Shown one piece after another: positions 39,472 to 49,058 of a stretch of DNA of 64,000 nucleotides. Source of the stretch: Mycobacterium genavense ATCC 51234 (GTDB taxonomy: Bacteria > Actinomycetota > Actinomycetes > Mycobacteriales > Mycobacteriaceae). Made by a program: the position numbers and the translations under genes. The stretch spans positions 124,001 through 188,000 of the forward strand of contig NZ_JAGZ01000002.1 in assembly GCF_000526915.1 (NCBI RefSeq), read 5' to 3'. Under the pieces are notes generated by a model, which saw only the letters and a program-made list of their open reading frames with translations, was not told where the DNA came from and ran no database searches. Within the stretch, counting starts at the first letter, position 1, and every line of letters begins with the position of its first letter.

Positions 39472-41358
39472 ATGACTGACTACACCTGGCTGCTGGTGGT
39501 GCTCCCACTCGCGGTTGCCGCCATCTTGCTGTTCGGCGGCAGACGCACCGACGCATGGGGGCATTGGCTGGGCGTCCTCGCCGCCCTGGGAGTGTTCGGG
39601 GTGGGCGCCACACTGCTGACGGACTTGCTGCGCCGCGACAGTGAGCACCACGTCATCCACCAAACGGTGTTCACCTGGATCCCGGTCGACAAGTTCCAGG
39701 TCGACTTCGGGATGCAGATCGACCAGCTGTCAATCTGTTTCGTGCTGCTGATCTCCGGCGTGGGATCGCTGATTCACATCTACTCGGTCGCCTACATGGC
39801 CGAAGACCCGGACCGCCGCAGGTTTTTCGGATACCTCAACCTGTTCCTGGCCTCGATGCTGCTGCTGGTCGTCGCCGACAACTACCTGGTGCTCTACGTC
39901 GGCTGGGAAGGCGTGGGCCTGGCGTCCTACCTGCTGATCGGCTTCTGGTACCACAAGCCGTCGGCGGCCACCGCCGCGAAGAAGGCGTTCGTGATGAACC
40001 GGGTCGGCGACGCGGGCCTGGCCGTGGGCATGTTCCTGATGTTCAGCACGTTCGGAACCCTCTCGTATGCCGGGGTTTTCGCCGGCGCCCCGGCCGCCGG
40101 CAGCGGCGTACTGACCGCTATGGGGTTGTTGCTGCTGCTGGGCGCCTGCGCCAAGTCCGCACAGGTCCCGCTGCAGGCCTGGTTGGGTGACGCGATGGAG
40201 GGCCCCACCCCGGTGTCCGCGCTGATCCACGCCGCCACCATGGTGACCGCGGGTGTGTACCTGATCGTGCGGTCCAACCCGCTCTACAACCTCGCTCCCG
40301 GAGCGCAACTCGGCGTCGTCTTGGTCGGCGCCGTCACCCTGCTGTTCGGTGCATTCATCGGCTGCGCCAAGGACGACATCAAGCGTGCACTGGCGGCGTC
40401 GACGATGAGCCAGATCGGCTACATGGTGCTGGCGGCCGGACTCGGGCCCGCCGGTTACGCGTTCGCGATCATGCACCTGCTCACCCACGGCTTCTTCAAG
40501 GCCGGGCTGTTCCTCGGATCGGGCTCGATCATCCATGCGATGCACGAAGAGCAGGACATGCGTCGCTACGGCGGGCTGCGTGCCGCCCTGCCCATCACCT
40601 TCGTCACCTTCGGCCTGGGATACCTGGCCATCATCGGCGTGCCCCCGTTCGCCGGATTCTACTCCAAGGACGCCATCATCGAGGCGGCGCTGGGCGCCGG
40701 CGGCGTCCGCGGCTACACCCTCGGCGGGGCCGCGCTGCTGGGCGCGGGCATCACCGCCTTCTACATGACCCGGGTGATGCTGATGACCTTCTTCGGCGAA
40801 AAGCGTTGGGCGCCGGGCAGTCACCCGCACGAGGCGCCCGCCCTGATGACCGGTCCTATGATCCTGCTCGCGTTCGGCTCGGTGTTCGCCGGCGGCTTGT
40901 TCGCCATCGGGGGCACCCTGCCCCATTGGCTGGAGCCGGTCGTCGGCGCGCACGAGGAAAGCGCGCACGCCATTCCGGCCTGGGTCAACACCACGCTGGC
41001 ACTCGGGGTGGTCGCGGTCGGAATCGCAGTGGCCTATCAAAAGTACGGCAGGGCCGAGATTCCCAGAGTTGCTCCCGTCCAGGTGTCGGCACTCACCACG
41101 GCCGCACGCAGAGACCTGTACGGCGATGCCTTCAACGAGGAGGTATTCATGCGCCCTGGCGCGCAGTTGACCGATGCGCTGGTCGAAGCCGACGACGCGG
41201 GTGTGGACGGCTCGGTGAACGCGCTGGCCGCGCTGGTCGGCCGGACCTCGAATCGCTTGCGGGGGCTGCAAACCGGCTTCGCCCGCTCCTACGCGCTGTC
41301 GATGCTGGCGGGTGCCACCCTACTGGTCGCGGCCATCCTGGCGGTGCAACTGTGGTGA
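39472..41358 (+). CDS. nuoL: NADH-quinone oxidoreductase subunit L
   Basis: Antiporter-like proton-pumping subunit at the far end of the membrane arm, 628 residues. Landmarks: [20 protein letters not shown] with the key Glu, [40 protein letters not shown] and [18 protein letters not shown]. The C-terminal amphipathic helix and last membrane helix ([19 protein letters not shown]) are present. Stop overlaps the nuoM start. Intact. Confidence 0.95.
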   Translation: MTDYTWLLVVLPLAVAAILLFGGRRTDAWGHWLGVLAALGVFGVGATLLTDLLRRDSEHHVIHQTVFTWIPVDKFQVDFGMQIDQLSICFVLLISGVGSLIHIYSVAYMAEDPDRRRFFGYLNLFLASMLLLVVADNYLVLYVGWEGVGLASYLLIGFWYHKPSAATAAKKAFVMNRVGDAGLAVGMFLMFSTFGTLSYAGVFAGAPAAGSGVLTAMGLLLLLGACAKSAQVPLQAWLGDAMEGPTPVSALIHAATMVTAGVYLIVRSNPLYNLAPGAQLGVVLVGAVTLLFGAFIGCAKDDIKRALAASTMSQIGYMVLAAGLGPAGYAFAIMHLLTHGFFKAGLFLGSGSIIHAMHEEQDMRRYGGLRAALPITFVTFGLGYLAIIGVPPFAGFYSKDAIIEAALGAGGVRGYTLGGAALLGAGITAFYMTRVMLMTFFGEKRWAPGSHPHEAPALMTGPMILLAFGSVFAGGLFAIGGTLPHWLEPVVGAHEESAHAIPAWVNTTLALGVVAVGIAVAYQKYGRAEIPRVAPVQVSALTTAARRDLYGDAFNEEVFMRPGAQLTDALVEADDAGVDGSVNALAALVGRTSNRLRGLQTGFARSYALSMLAGATLLVAAILAVQLW

Positions 41359-42926
41359 CTAACGTGCCCTGGCTGAGTGTGCTGTGGCTGGTGCCGCTGG
41401 CGGGTTCCATCCTCATCATCCTGATGCCGCCCGGCCTGCGTCAGCTCGCGAAGTGGACCGGCCTGGTCATCAGCATCCTGACGCTGGCGGTCGCACTCGG
41501 CGTCACGCTCGGCTTCAAGACCGGCGGCGCCCCTTACCAGTTCCTGGAAAAGCATCCCTGGATTCCGGCCGTCGGCGCCGGCTACAACCTCGGCGTCGAC
41601 GGCATCGCGGTGATCCTCGTGCTGCTGACCGCGATCCTGGTTCCACTGCTGCTGGTGGCGGGCTGGAACGACGGCGGCGAGAGCCCCCGAGGACCGCAGG
41701 CATACGTCGCGCTGACGCTGGCCATCGAGTCGATGGTGCTGATCTCGGTGATCGCCCTGGACGTGCTGCTGTTCTACGTGTTCTTCGAGGCCATGCTGGT
41801 CCCGATGTACTTCCTGATCGGCGGCTTCGGCAAGGGCACCGCCCGCTCGCGTGCGGCGGTGAAGTTCTTGCTGTACAACCTGTTCGGCGGTCTGATCATG
41901 CTGGCCGCGGTCATCGAGCTGTATGCGGTGACCGAGCAGCACGGCGGGGGGACGTTCGACTTCCGCGAAATCGTGACCGGCATCTCCTCGGGCCGCTTCG
42001 CCGGCGTCGACCCCGCGGTGTTCAAGGCCCTGTTCGGCGGCTTCATGTTCGCGTTCGCCGTCAAGGCCCCGCTGTGGCCGTTCCACCGCTGGCTACCCGA
42101 CGCCTGCGTCGAGGCCACCCCCGCGACCGCGGTCCTGATCACCGCCGTGATGGACAAGGTCGGCACTTTCGGGATGCTGCGCTACTGCCTGCAGCTGTTC
42201 CCCGATGCCTCAACGTATTTCCGGCCGCTGATCGTGACGTTGGCCATTATCGGGGTGATCTACGGCGCGATCGTGGCGATCGGGCAAAAGGACATGATGC
42301 GCCTGATCGCCTACACCTCGATCTCGCACTTCGGCTTCATCATCGCCGGCATCTTCGTGATGACCAGCCAGGGCCAGAGCGGGTCGACGTTGTACATGCT
42401 CAACCACGGCCTGTCCACGGCGGCGGTGTTCCTGATCGCCGGATTCCTGGTGACGCGGCGCGGCAGTCGCTTGATCGCCGATTACGGCGGTGTGCAGAAT
42501 GTGGCACCGGTGCTGGCCGGCACCTTCCTGGTCTCGGCGATGGCCACCCTGTCATTGCCCGGGCTGGCGCCGTTCATCAGCGAATTCCTGGTGCTGCTGG
42601 GCACTTTCAACCGGTACTGGGTGGCGGGCGCGTTCGGAGTGACCGCGCTAGTGCTGGCCGCGATCTACATGCTGTGGCTCTACCAGCGGGTGATGACCAA
42701 ACCGGTGGCCCAAGGCAACGAGGGAATCGGTGATCTACGGCTGCGCGAGCTGGCCGTCGTCGCACCGTTGATGGCGCTGCTGTTCGTCTTCGGCATCTAT
42801 CCCAAGCCGGTGCTCGACATCATCAATCCCGCCGTGGACCACACCATGATCACCATCGGCCAGCATGACCCCGCGCCGAAAGTACTAGTGGGCGTACCCC
42901 GGACAGCCGAAGGACCGCACCAATGA
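41355..42926 (+). CDS. nuoM: NADH-quinone oxidoreductase subunit M
   Basis: Antiporter-like proton-pumping subunit, 523 residues. Signatures: [20 protein letters not shown] with the key Glu, [20 protein letters not shown] and [14 protein letters not shown] helix [20 protein letters not shown]. Two GTG codons (41352, 41355) could start it; I use 41355. Stop overlaps the nuoN ATG by four bases. Intact. Confidence 0.94.
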   Translation: MTNVPWLSVLWLVPLAGSILIILMPPGLRQLAKWTGLVISILTLAVALGVTLGFKTGGAPYQFLEKHPWIPAVGAGYNLGVDGIAVILVLLTAILVPLLLVAGWNDGGESPRGPQAYVALTLAIESMVLISVIALDVLLFYVFFEAMLVPMYFLIGGFGKGTARSRAAVKFLLYNLFGGLIMLAAVIELYAVTEQHGGGTFDFREIVTGISSGRFAGVDPAVFKALFGGFMFAFAVKAPLWPFHRWLPDACVEATPATAVLITAVMDKVGTFGMLRYCLQLFPDASTYFRPLIVTLAIIGVIYGAIVAIGQKDMMRLIAYTSISHFGFIIAGIFVMTSQGQSGSTLYMLNHGLSTAAVFLIAGFLVTRRGSRLIADYGGVQNVAPVLAGTFLVSAMATLSLPGLAPFISEFLVLLGTFNRYWVAGAFGVTALVLAAIYMLWLYQRVMTKPVAQGNEGIGDLRLRELAVVAPLMALLFVFGIYPKPVLDIINPAVDHTMITIGQHDPAPKVLVGVPRTAEGPHQ

Positions 42927-44518
42927 CCCTTCCCACCCCCAGCATCGAGTACTTCCTGCTATGCCCGATGCTCATCGTCTTCGGTGTCGCCGTGGTCGGG
43001 GTTCTCGCGGAAGCGTTCCTGCCCAGGAACATTCGCTATGTGTCCCAGGTAACCCTGGCCCTCGGTGGCTTGATCGCGGCGTTCGTCGCCGACATCGCGG
43101 TCAGCCGCTCCCTGCCGGCATCGGGTCGCAGCGGGGTGCTGGGCGCGATGGCCATCGACCGGCCGACGCTGTATTTGCAGGGCATCGTGGTGCTGGTGGC
43201 CGTGATGGCCGTCATCTTCATCGCCGAACGCAGCAACATCGCCGCAACCGCCAACAAGGTGAAGGTCGCGGCGGGTGTTTCCGGCGGTGCCTCCGGGTTG
43301 GACGCCTTTACCCCGCAGGCTTCCGCGGTGCCGGGCAGCGACGCCGAGCGTGAGGCCGAACGGGCCGGAGCCGCCCAGACCGAACTCTTCCCGCTGCTGA
43401 TGCTGTCGGTCGGCGGCATGATGGTGTTCCCGGCGGCCAACGACCTGCTGACGATGTTCGTCGCGCTGGAAGTGCTGTCGCTGCCGCTGTACCTGATGTG
43501 CGGGCTGGCGCGACACCGCCGGCTGCTGTCGCAGGAGGCGGCGATGAAGTACTTCCTGCTGGGCGCGTTCTCGTCGGCGTTCTTCCTTTACGGCGTGGCA
43601 CTGGTCTACGGCGCGACCGGAACATTGCTGCTGCCCGGCATCCGGGATGCGCTTGCCGCGCACGGCGATAGCTCGATGGCGTTGGTCGGGGTCACACTGT
43701 TGTCGGTCGGCCTGTTGTTCAAAGTCGGTGCGGTGCCGTTCCATTCGTGGATCCCGGACGTGTATCAGGGCGCCCCCACCCCGATCACCGGCTTCATGGC
43801 CGCGGCCACCAAGGTCGCGGCGTTCGGCGCGCTGCTGCGCGTGGTCTACGTCGCGTTGCCGCCGCTGCACGAGCAGTGGCGTCCCGTGCTGTGGGCGATT
43901 TCGATCCTCACCATGGCCGTCGGCACCGTGACCGCGGTCAACCAGGCCGACGTCAAACGCATGCTGGCCTATTCGTCGGTCGCCCATGTCGGTTTCATCC
44001 TCACCGGTGTGATCGCCGACAACCACTCGGGTCTGGCCGCCACGTTGTTCTATTTGGTCGCCTACAGCTTCAGCACGGTCGGCGCGTTCGCGATCGTCGG
44101 CCTGGTCCGCAACTCCGATGGTGTCGAGGATGCCGGGCTGTCGCACTGGGCCGGGCTCGGACAGCGTTCTCCCATTGTGGGCGTGATGCTTTCGATGTTC
44201 TTGCTGGCCTTCGCCGGAATCCCATTGACCAGTGGATTCATCAGCAAGCTGACGGTGTTCAAGGCCGCCGCGCAGGGCGGTGCCGTGCCGCTGGTCATCA
44301 TCGGTGTGATCGCCAGCGGCGTCGCCGCCTACTTCTACGTCCGGGTGATCGTGCTGATGTTCTTCACCGAACCGACCGACGACACCCCTCAGGTCGTCGC
44401 CCCGAGCATCCTGAGCAAGATCGCGATCGCGGTGTGCGCCGCGATCACCGTGATTCTTGGGATCTTCCCGCAACCGCTGCTCGACCTCGCCGACCACGCC
44501 GCACAGTTGCTGCAGTAA
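42923..44518 (+). CDS. nuoN: NADH-quinone oxidoreductase subunit N
   Basis: Antiporter-like proton-pumping subunit, 531 residues, last gene of the operon. Landmarks: FVALEVLSLPLYLMCGLARH, SQEAAMKYFLLGAFSSAFF, KVGAVPFHSWIPDVYQGAPT and VKRMLAYSSVAHVGFILTGV. It ends PQPLLDLADHAAQLLQ. The last 200 or so bases recur in diverged form at 53308-53518, with an extra 9-kb block between the two copies. The 3' end overlaps, in antisense, the tail of a decayed DUF6545 gene. Confidence 0.95.
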   Translation: MTLPTPSIEYFLLCPMLIVFGVAVVGVLAEAFLPRNIRYVSQVTLALGGLIAAFVADIAVSRSLPASGRSGVLGAMAIDRPTLYLQGIVVLVAVMAVIFIAERSNIAATANKVKVAAGVSGGASGLDAFTPQASAVPGSDAEREAERAGAAQTELFPLLMLSVGGMMVFPAANDLLTMFVALEVLSLPLYLMCGLARHRRLLSQEAAMKYFLLGAFSSAFFLYGVALVYGATGTLLLPGIRDALAAHGDSSMALVGVTLLSVGLLFKVGAVPFHSWIPDVYQGAPTPITGFMAAATKVAAFGALLRVVYVALPPLHEQWRPVLWAISILTMAVGTVTAVNQADVKRMLAYSSVAHVGFILTGVIADNHSGLAATLFYLVAYSFSTVGAFAIVGLVRNSDGVEDAGLSHWAGLGQRSPIVGVMLSMFLLAFAGIPLTSGFISKLTVFKAAAQGGAVPLVIIGVIASGVAAYFYVRVIVLMFFTEPTDDTPQVVAPSILSKIAIAVCAAITVILGIFPQPLLDLADHAAQLLQ

Positions 44519-45571
44519 TTGCAGCCGCGGCGGGAAGCCACCACTTGGCCAGCTGCACCAATTCGTGGGTTTCCTCCTCGAGCGTTGTAGCCCGGGACGT
44601 GACATGCGGGTTGCATCGAGTCGTTGCGGGGCGCGTCCTGACGCTTTGACCGCGGCGGCGTGGGCCAATTGCAGGGCCAGGATCGCCATGTCGCGATCGG
44701 TCGAGGGGATGGAATGCGCCGCGACGAATCGGTCCACCTGTCCCGGGGGATGTCGCCCGCATACGGCCGTAACCGCAATATGAGATCCCGAATCTCGACG
44801 ACGGTCTGATGGAGTTGCAGCGTGGTTTTACGGCGGAGGACACCGTCTTGCTGCACATCGAAACTGCATTCTGGCGAGGCCTGTCGCAGGCTGTTCCGCA
44901 GCGGCTGCAGTTTGCGCCATTGTCGACTAACGGGGTCCATCCCGCCACGGGCGACAATCGCCAGCAGACACGGGACTGCGGCGAGTGCGGTGCAACCGAC
45001 GGCCTTCCAGAAAAAGTACACGCCGTGGACCTTGACCCGGTACGCGCCGGTGTGTAGCCACCCGAGCTGTTCAAACACCAGCAGTAGCAACGATTCCACG
45101 GTCACCCATCCGATCGCCACTGCCAATACCACCCCACAGGCGGCGATGGGGCGTTCGCGGCGCGGCGCACCCGGGCGAGTCAGCTCACGGATGCTCAGTC
45201 GCATCAGCTGAACGACCAACACGAGGAACATCGTCGAGTAGCAAACGTAGGCGAGCACTCCGTCCCAGCCGCCGACAACTTCGACGGGCTTTGCCGCGAC
45301 TCGCGCTCGCGTTGCCGCGACGAGATAACCGATGGCCAATAGTGCTGCCGCACAACGGTAGTAGCGGTGGCGACGGTGATCAACCCAACGCCCGAAAGCA
45401 GTTGTTGGACAGCGTGTTCGCGCAGTAGCTGGGCCGTCAGCAACATCGCCAACGTGTTGTTGAGATGGGTTCAAAAAGATTGGTGTTGAACCCCACGTAG
45501 CACGTGACCACGACGAGCACCATGAACAGGATCAGTGGCCACGCCACCGCAGGGGGTACGGTGCTGGTCAT
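44445..45571 (-). pseudogene. Decayed MAB_1171c-type (DUF6545) membrane protein gene
   Basis: Remains of a multi-helix membrane protein of the MAB_1171c putative transporter family with a C-terminal DUF6545 domain. The start MTSTVPPAVAWPLILFMVLV overlaps the ImmA-type gene (ATGA). Matching pieces lie in alternating frames: LAMLLTAQLLREHAVQQLLS; then RRHRYYRCAAALLAIGYLVA, VEVVGGWDGVLAYVCYSTMF and QLHQTVVEIRDLILRLRPY; then MAILALQLAHAAAVKASG; then TLEEETHELVQLAKWWLPAA. At least four frame breaks (near 45445, 45350, 44750 and 44600) occur in 1.1 kb, far denser than elsewhere, so this is a true pseudogene. The final codons are antisense to the nuoN end. Confidence 0.75.
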
Positions 45572-46065
45572 CGGGAGCGGAAGAACACGCTGCGCATGAC
45601 CGAACGCTGCGCACCGGCGTCGGCGACGGCGAGCATCAGGATCGAGGCGAATGTCTCGGCGTCGCGTTCCTGCGCGCTGGCGTAGTCGGTGCGACCCAAC
45701 ACGGCGCGCACGGCGGCCGGGTCGAGGTCGGGCAGCAGGGTGGCGCACATCTGGCTGTGGCTGGAGCCGACAGACTCGCTAATGTGGGGCTGGTCGTGGC
45801 CGAGCACCATGTGCCCGATCTCGTGGCAGACGATCTGGTCCATGTGGTACTCGGAGGTGCCGATGTCGTGGACGATGATGTCGTCGGTGTCGCGCTTCAA
45901 CCACAACCCGCACGGGTTACCGGCCAGTGTCGGTGTTGGCGTCGGTACCAGCCGAATCGGTCGGCCCCGCATCCGGGCCACGCTGTCCACGAACTGGTGA
46001 CGGTCCCACGGGACGGGGATCGGCATCCGGCGGGCCAATGCCACCAACTCGTCAGGAGTGGTCAT
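45568..46065 (-). CDS. ImmA/IrrE-type zinc metallopeptidase
   Basis: A 165-residue protein with the zinc-protease motif HExxH in MDQIVCHEIGHMVLGHD, the hallmark of ImmA/IrrE peptidases. I start it at ATG 46065 (MTTPDELVALARRMPIPVPW). The family cleaves or regulates a partner XRE repressor, as ImmA does with ImmR in ICEBs1 and IrrE with DdrO in Deinococcus. The likely partner is the EspR-like gene just upstream, which it overlaps by 14 bases. Downstream it overlaps the DUF6545 gene by four bases. The trio is a recurring actinobacterial arrangement as far as I recall. Intact. Confidence 0.82.
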   Translation of the reverse strand: MTTPDELVALARRMPIPVPWDRHQFVDSVARMRGRPIRLVPTPTPTLAGNPCGLWLKRDTDDIIVHDIGTSEYHMDQIVCHEIGHMVLGHDQPHISESVGSSHSQMCATLLPDLDPAAVRAVLGRTDYASAQERDAETFASILMLAVADAGAQRSVMRSVFFRSR

Positions 46066-46525
46066 CACCGCCCCCGGGGTCCGGCGCGAGCGGAGGAAGC
46101 TTCTCCAGCTCGCGGATGTGGTCAACCATCGCGACCAGATTGGTGAGCGCGGCACCGGTCAGCCCGGACGCACGCATGGCCAGATCGCGCACCCCGGCGT
46201 CGCGCAGGGCTTGCAGTAAGCCCAGCTGGGCGTCGAGGCGCTCATCAACCTCGGCATCGATTAGATACGAGGCAGACACCCCGAAAAACTCCGCGATCGC
46301 GCGTAGATGCGCCACCGTCGGATTGGTTTTCAGCCCACTGCGAAGTTGCCACAAGTACGCCGGACTGATCGAGACGCCAGTCTTTTCCGTAATGGCTTCA
46401 GCAGCAGCGGCATTCGACAGCGGCGACTCCGACGGGCTATGCATGACCTCAAACAGCTTGTTGAGCTTGTTCGCCAAATCCGTCGTGGACACTGGGCCGT
46501 CCGTGCTGGCTCGCCGCCGGGTCAC
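46052..46525 (-). CDS. EspR-like XRE-type transcriptional regulator
   Basis: A 157-residue DNA-binding protein resembling EspR, the nucleoid-associated regulator of espACD and many PE/PPE loci. The helix-turn-helix is ITEKTGVSISPAYLWQLRSG, then LKTNPTVAHLRAIAEFFGVS and SYLIDAEVDERLDAQ; the dimerisation region is GLLQALRDAGVRDLAMRASG. The GTG at 46525 has a strong GGAGGT upstream; a later GTG at 46492 would begin (M)STTDLANKLNKLF, as in EspR, but lacks such a site. Two tandem 21-base repeats lie in its promoter. It heads the regulator-protease-membrane-protein trio. Intact. Confidence 0.85.
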   Translation of the reverse strand: MTRRRASTDGPVSTTDLANKLNKLFEVMHSPSESPLSNAAAAEAITEKTGVSISPAYLWQLRSGLKTNPTVAHLRAIAEFFGVSASYLIDAEVDERLDAQLGLLQALRDAGVRDLAMRASGLTGAALTNLVAMVDHIRELEKLPPLAPDPGGGDDHS

Positions 46526-46565
46526 CGTACCTCCGTTTGCGCCGGGCCTCCCGCATGTACACCTA

Positions 46566-46607
46566 TATTAATGCAGGGTGTGCAACTATTAATGCAGGGT
46601 GTGCAAC
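46566..46607. repeat. Two perfect 21-base tandem repeats in the EspR-like gene promoter
   Basis: TATTAATGCAGGGTGTGCAA plus C occurs twice head to tail (46566-46586 and 46587-46607). On the minus strand each unit reads GTTGCACACCCTGCATTAAT plus A, containing TGCA-n5-TGCA half-sites and a TAATA that could be part of a -10 element. The units end 41 bases upstream of the GTG. Two helical turns of spacing would let two regulator dimers bind the same DNA face; autoregulation by the EspR-like protein is the likely use. Confidence 0.7.
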
Positions 46608-46660
46608 GTCGGCTGAGGAATTATCCACCGGTGCGCGGGTCGAAGCTCGGGTGTCCAGGG

Positions 46661-48458
46661 TCAGTCGGCACTGGATAAGAGCGCATCCAAGAGAGCGTCG
46701 ACATTTAACTGCGGCGGGATTCCTGAAGTCTCGGATAGGCCTGGCGCAGCCACCAGGCTGAGGAGCTCAGGCTGCGGCGCGGGAGCCGGGGGCACCGGTT
46801 CGGTCCCGGGAGCCACGGTTACGGGGCCGATGAACCCGCTGTGGCCCGCATAGCCGCCCGGGCCGACGACGACGGTCTCGCCGGAGCCGATGACGACGGT
46901 GCCGCCAGGTTCCACCGGGACCGTGCCGCCGGCGTTAACGGTCAGGAAGCCGCCGGTGTTGATTGCGAGGGTGCCCTCGCTGTTAACGGTGAGTGTGCCG
47001 GCGTTCGTCAGCGTGGCCCCGTTGGTGATGGCGAGCGTGCCGTTGTTCGTCAGCGTGGCGTGGATGTCGATGGTGAAGATGCCGTTGTCGATGGTGAAGA
47101 TGCCGTTGTCGATGAGGGTGCCGGTGTTGGTGAGGGTGGCCGGGTTGGATGGTCACGGAGCCGGCGTCGTTGAGGGTGCCACCGGCGTCGACGGTCAGTG
47201 TGCCGGCGTCACTGAGCGTGCCGCCGGGTTGGATGATGAGAGTGCCGGCATCGTTGAGGGTGCCGGTGGTGACGAGGGTGCCACCGTTGGTGAGGGTGCT
47301 TCCGGTGTCGACGGTGAGCGTGCCGCCGTTTGTGAGTTGCCCGGCGTTGGTGAGGACGCCGCCATCGGTGAGGGTGAGGCCACCGCTGTTGGTCAGGGTT
47401 CCGGTGTTGGTGATGATGCCGCCGCCGTTGGTTAGGGTACCGCCAGTGTTGACGGTCATTGTGCCGCTGTTGGCGAGGAAGCTGCCGACGGTGCCGTCGT
47501 GGGTGAGGATGAGGGTGCCGCCGGTGTTGACGGTGAGGGTGCCCGCGTTGGTGAGGGCGCCGGCGTTGGTGAGAGTGCCGGCGTTGGTAAGGAGGCCGCC
47601 GGAGTTGATGGTGAGCTCGCCGACGGAGTTGACGGTGAGGACGCCGGCGTTGGTGACGACGCCACCCGAGTTGACGGCGAGGCTGCCGCCGGAGTTGACG
47701 GTGAGGGTGCCGCCGGATTCGACGGTGACGGAGGTGTAGGTGCCGCCTTCGCCGATGGTGAGGGAGCCGTAATCTCCGCCGGCGCCGATGGTGACGGATT
47801 GACCATTGCCGATGGTAAGGGTGCCGCCATCGACACTCGAGCTGAGTTGCTGTGACAAAGGTTGGGTTTGACTACCAGTGGCATTACCGGCCGCCTGGGC
47901 AACCGCACGAGCCTGATCGGCCTGCCCCGACTGATTGGCCGTCTGCGGCGGATCGGCAAACGGCTGCAGAGCACCCGCGACCGACGAATCGGCGGCATAG
48001 CCATACATCGCCGTCGCTTCTTGAACCCACATCTCGGAGTACTCGGCCTCGGTCGCCGCGATCGCCGGAGTGTTCTGCCCCAAAAAATTCGTCGCAACCA
48101 ACACCATCAACCGCGCCCGGTTGGCCGCGACCACCGGCGGGGGCACCGTCATAGCAAACGCCGCCTGATAAGCCGCCGCCGCCCCATTAGCCTGCGCGGC
48201 GGTCTGCGCGGCCTGCACCGCGCTCGCCTGCAGCCACTGCACATACGGCGTCGCCGCCCCCGCCATCGCCACCGACGCCGGACCCAACCACACCTGCCCC
48301 GTCAAGCCCGCGAGCTGCGCCGAGTAACCGGCCGCAGCAGATTCCAACTCGACAGCCAGCGCATCCCAACCCGCCGCACTCGACAGCAACGGCCCCGACC
48401 CAGGACCGGCATACATCAACCCCGAGTTGATCTCAGGCGGCAGCAACCCAAAATCCAT
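46661..48458 (-). CDS. PPE protein with long beta-solenoid-like repeat region (copy A), frameshifted
   Basis: PPE N-terminal domain ([20 protein letters not shown]; residues 1 to about 170, including [18 protein letters not shown]) followed by a Gln/Ala linker and about 320 residues of repeats such as [17 protein letters not shown]. The repeats alternate a 6-residue and an 8-residue unit with Gly, Thr, Leu, Asn at fixed places, as in right-handed beta-helix adhesins. This is not SVP, PPW or MPTR. A two-base loss near 47148 (TIQPG, should continue [13 protein letters not shown]) breaks the frame; beyond it comes the conserved tail [20 protein letters not shown] and [17 protein letters not shown]. 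The corrected length is about 599 residues. It occupies the position of PPE53 in M. tuberculosis. Confidence 0.82.
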
Positions 48459-48572
48459 GGCCCCGTATCCCTTTCAGCCATGTCCAGACACCTGCTCGAC
48501 GAAATACCGCGCCAGCTCAGACGCCCGCCGGCGGGACGACAGCCTGAATATGCCGGCATACGTAGTTAGTAA

Positions 48573-48601
48573 CAACATATACTTAAATAAGTGCGGCTGC
48601 C
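48573..48601 (-). promoter_or_regulatory. AT-rich promoter element upstream of PPE copy A
   Basis: On the minus strand, TTATTTAAGTATATGTTG lies about 115 bases before the PPE start, and nearly the same sequence (TTATTTCAGTATATATTG) precedes PPE copy B at 53108-53124. The 16-base cores differ at two positions. TATATG/TATATA is a plausible -10 hexamer. Such AT-rich patches in a GC-rich genome are typical targets of Lsr2 or EspR. Nothing else is evident in 48459-48695. Confidence 0.45.
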
Positions 48602-48695
48602 GGCGTGGAATCCGTCCACATCAATGACGGTCGCACCGGAGCGGTCACCCGTCGGGCCACTCAAACCCGTTGCTGCAGAAGGGAATTGTACCCAG

Positions 48696-49058
48696 TTAGT
48701 CAGCGGTGTATGAGAGCGCCTGTAAGAGTCTCGACGATCAGGGTGTCGCCGGAGCCGATGGTGTAGGTGTCACCTTCGCCGATGTGGAGGACTTGGCCGT
48801 CGCCGATGTAAGTGGTCGTGCCGGTGCTCTCGGTGCGGGCCGCATTGCCGGCGGCTTGGGCGACCGCACGGGCCTGGTCGGTCTGTGCGTCCTGGTTAGT
48901 GGTCTGCGGCGGTTCGTCGAACGCGCCGAGTGTGCTCGCGGACTCCGAAGCACTCGCATAGCCATACACCGCAGCCGCGTCTTGAACCCACATCTGCACG
49001 TATTCGGCTTCGGTCGCCGCGATCGCCGGCGTGTTCTGGCCGAAAAAGTTCGTCGCGG
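48696..49058 (-). pseudogene. Remnant of a third PPE/beta-repeat gene (copy C)
   Basis: Begins abruptly, without a start codon, inside the PPE domain ([40 protein letters not shown]), right after the stop of copy B. It continues through the linker [20 protein letters not shown] and the first repeats ([27 protein letters not shown]). The rest of the repeats is gone. In another frame it ends [10 protein letters not shown] at TAA 48696, which matches the last residues of copy B (DAFSYSAD). So both the first 120 or so residues and the repeats are deleted. Confidence 0.75.

Noticed and set aside
33923..41271. Long minus-strand frames opposite nuoF, nuoG and nuoL
   Set aside because: Shadow frames of real genes; no recognisable domain and implausible composition.
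42959..44737. A 592-codon minus-strand frame opposite nuoN
   Set aside because: It is antisense to an intact, conserved nuoN, and its Arg/His/Gln-rich product is typical of a shadow frame in GC-rich DNA. Only its first part, upstream of 44520, matches the DUF6545 relic.
46566..46607. Tandem repeat as a CRISPR array
   Set aside because: Only two units, no spacers between them and no cas genes.
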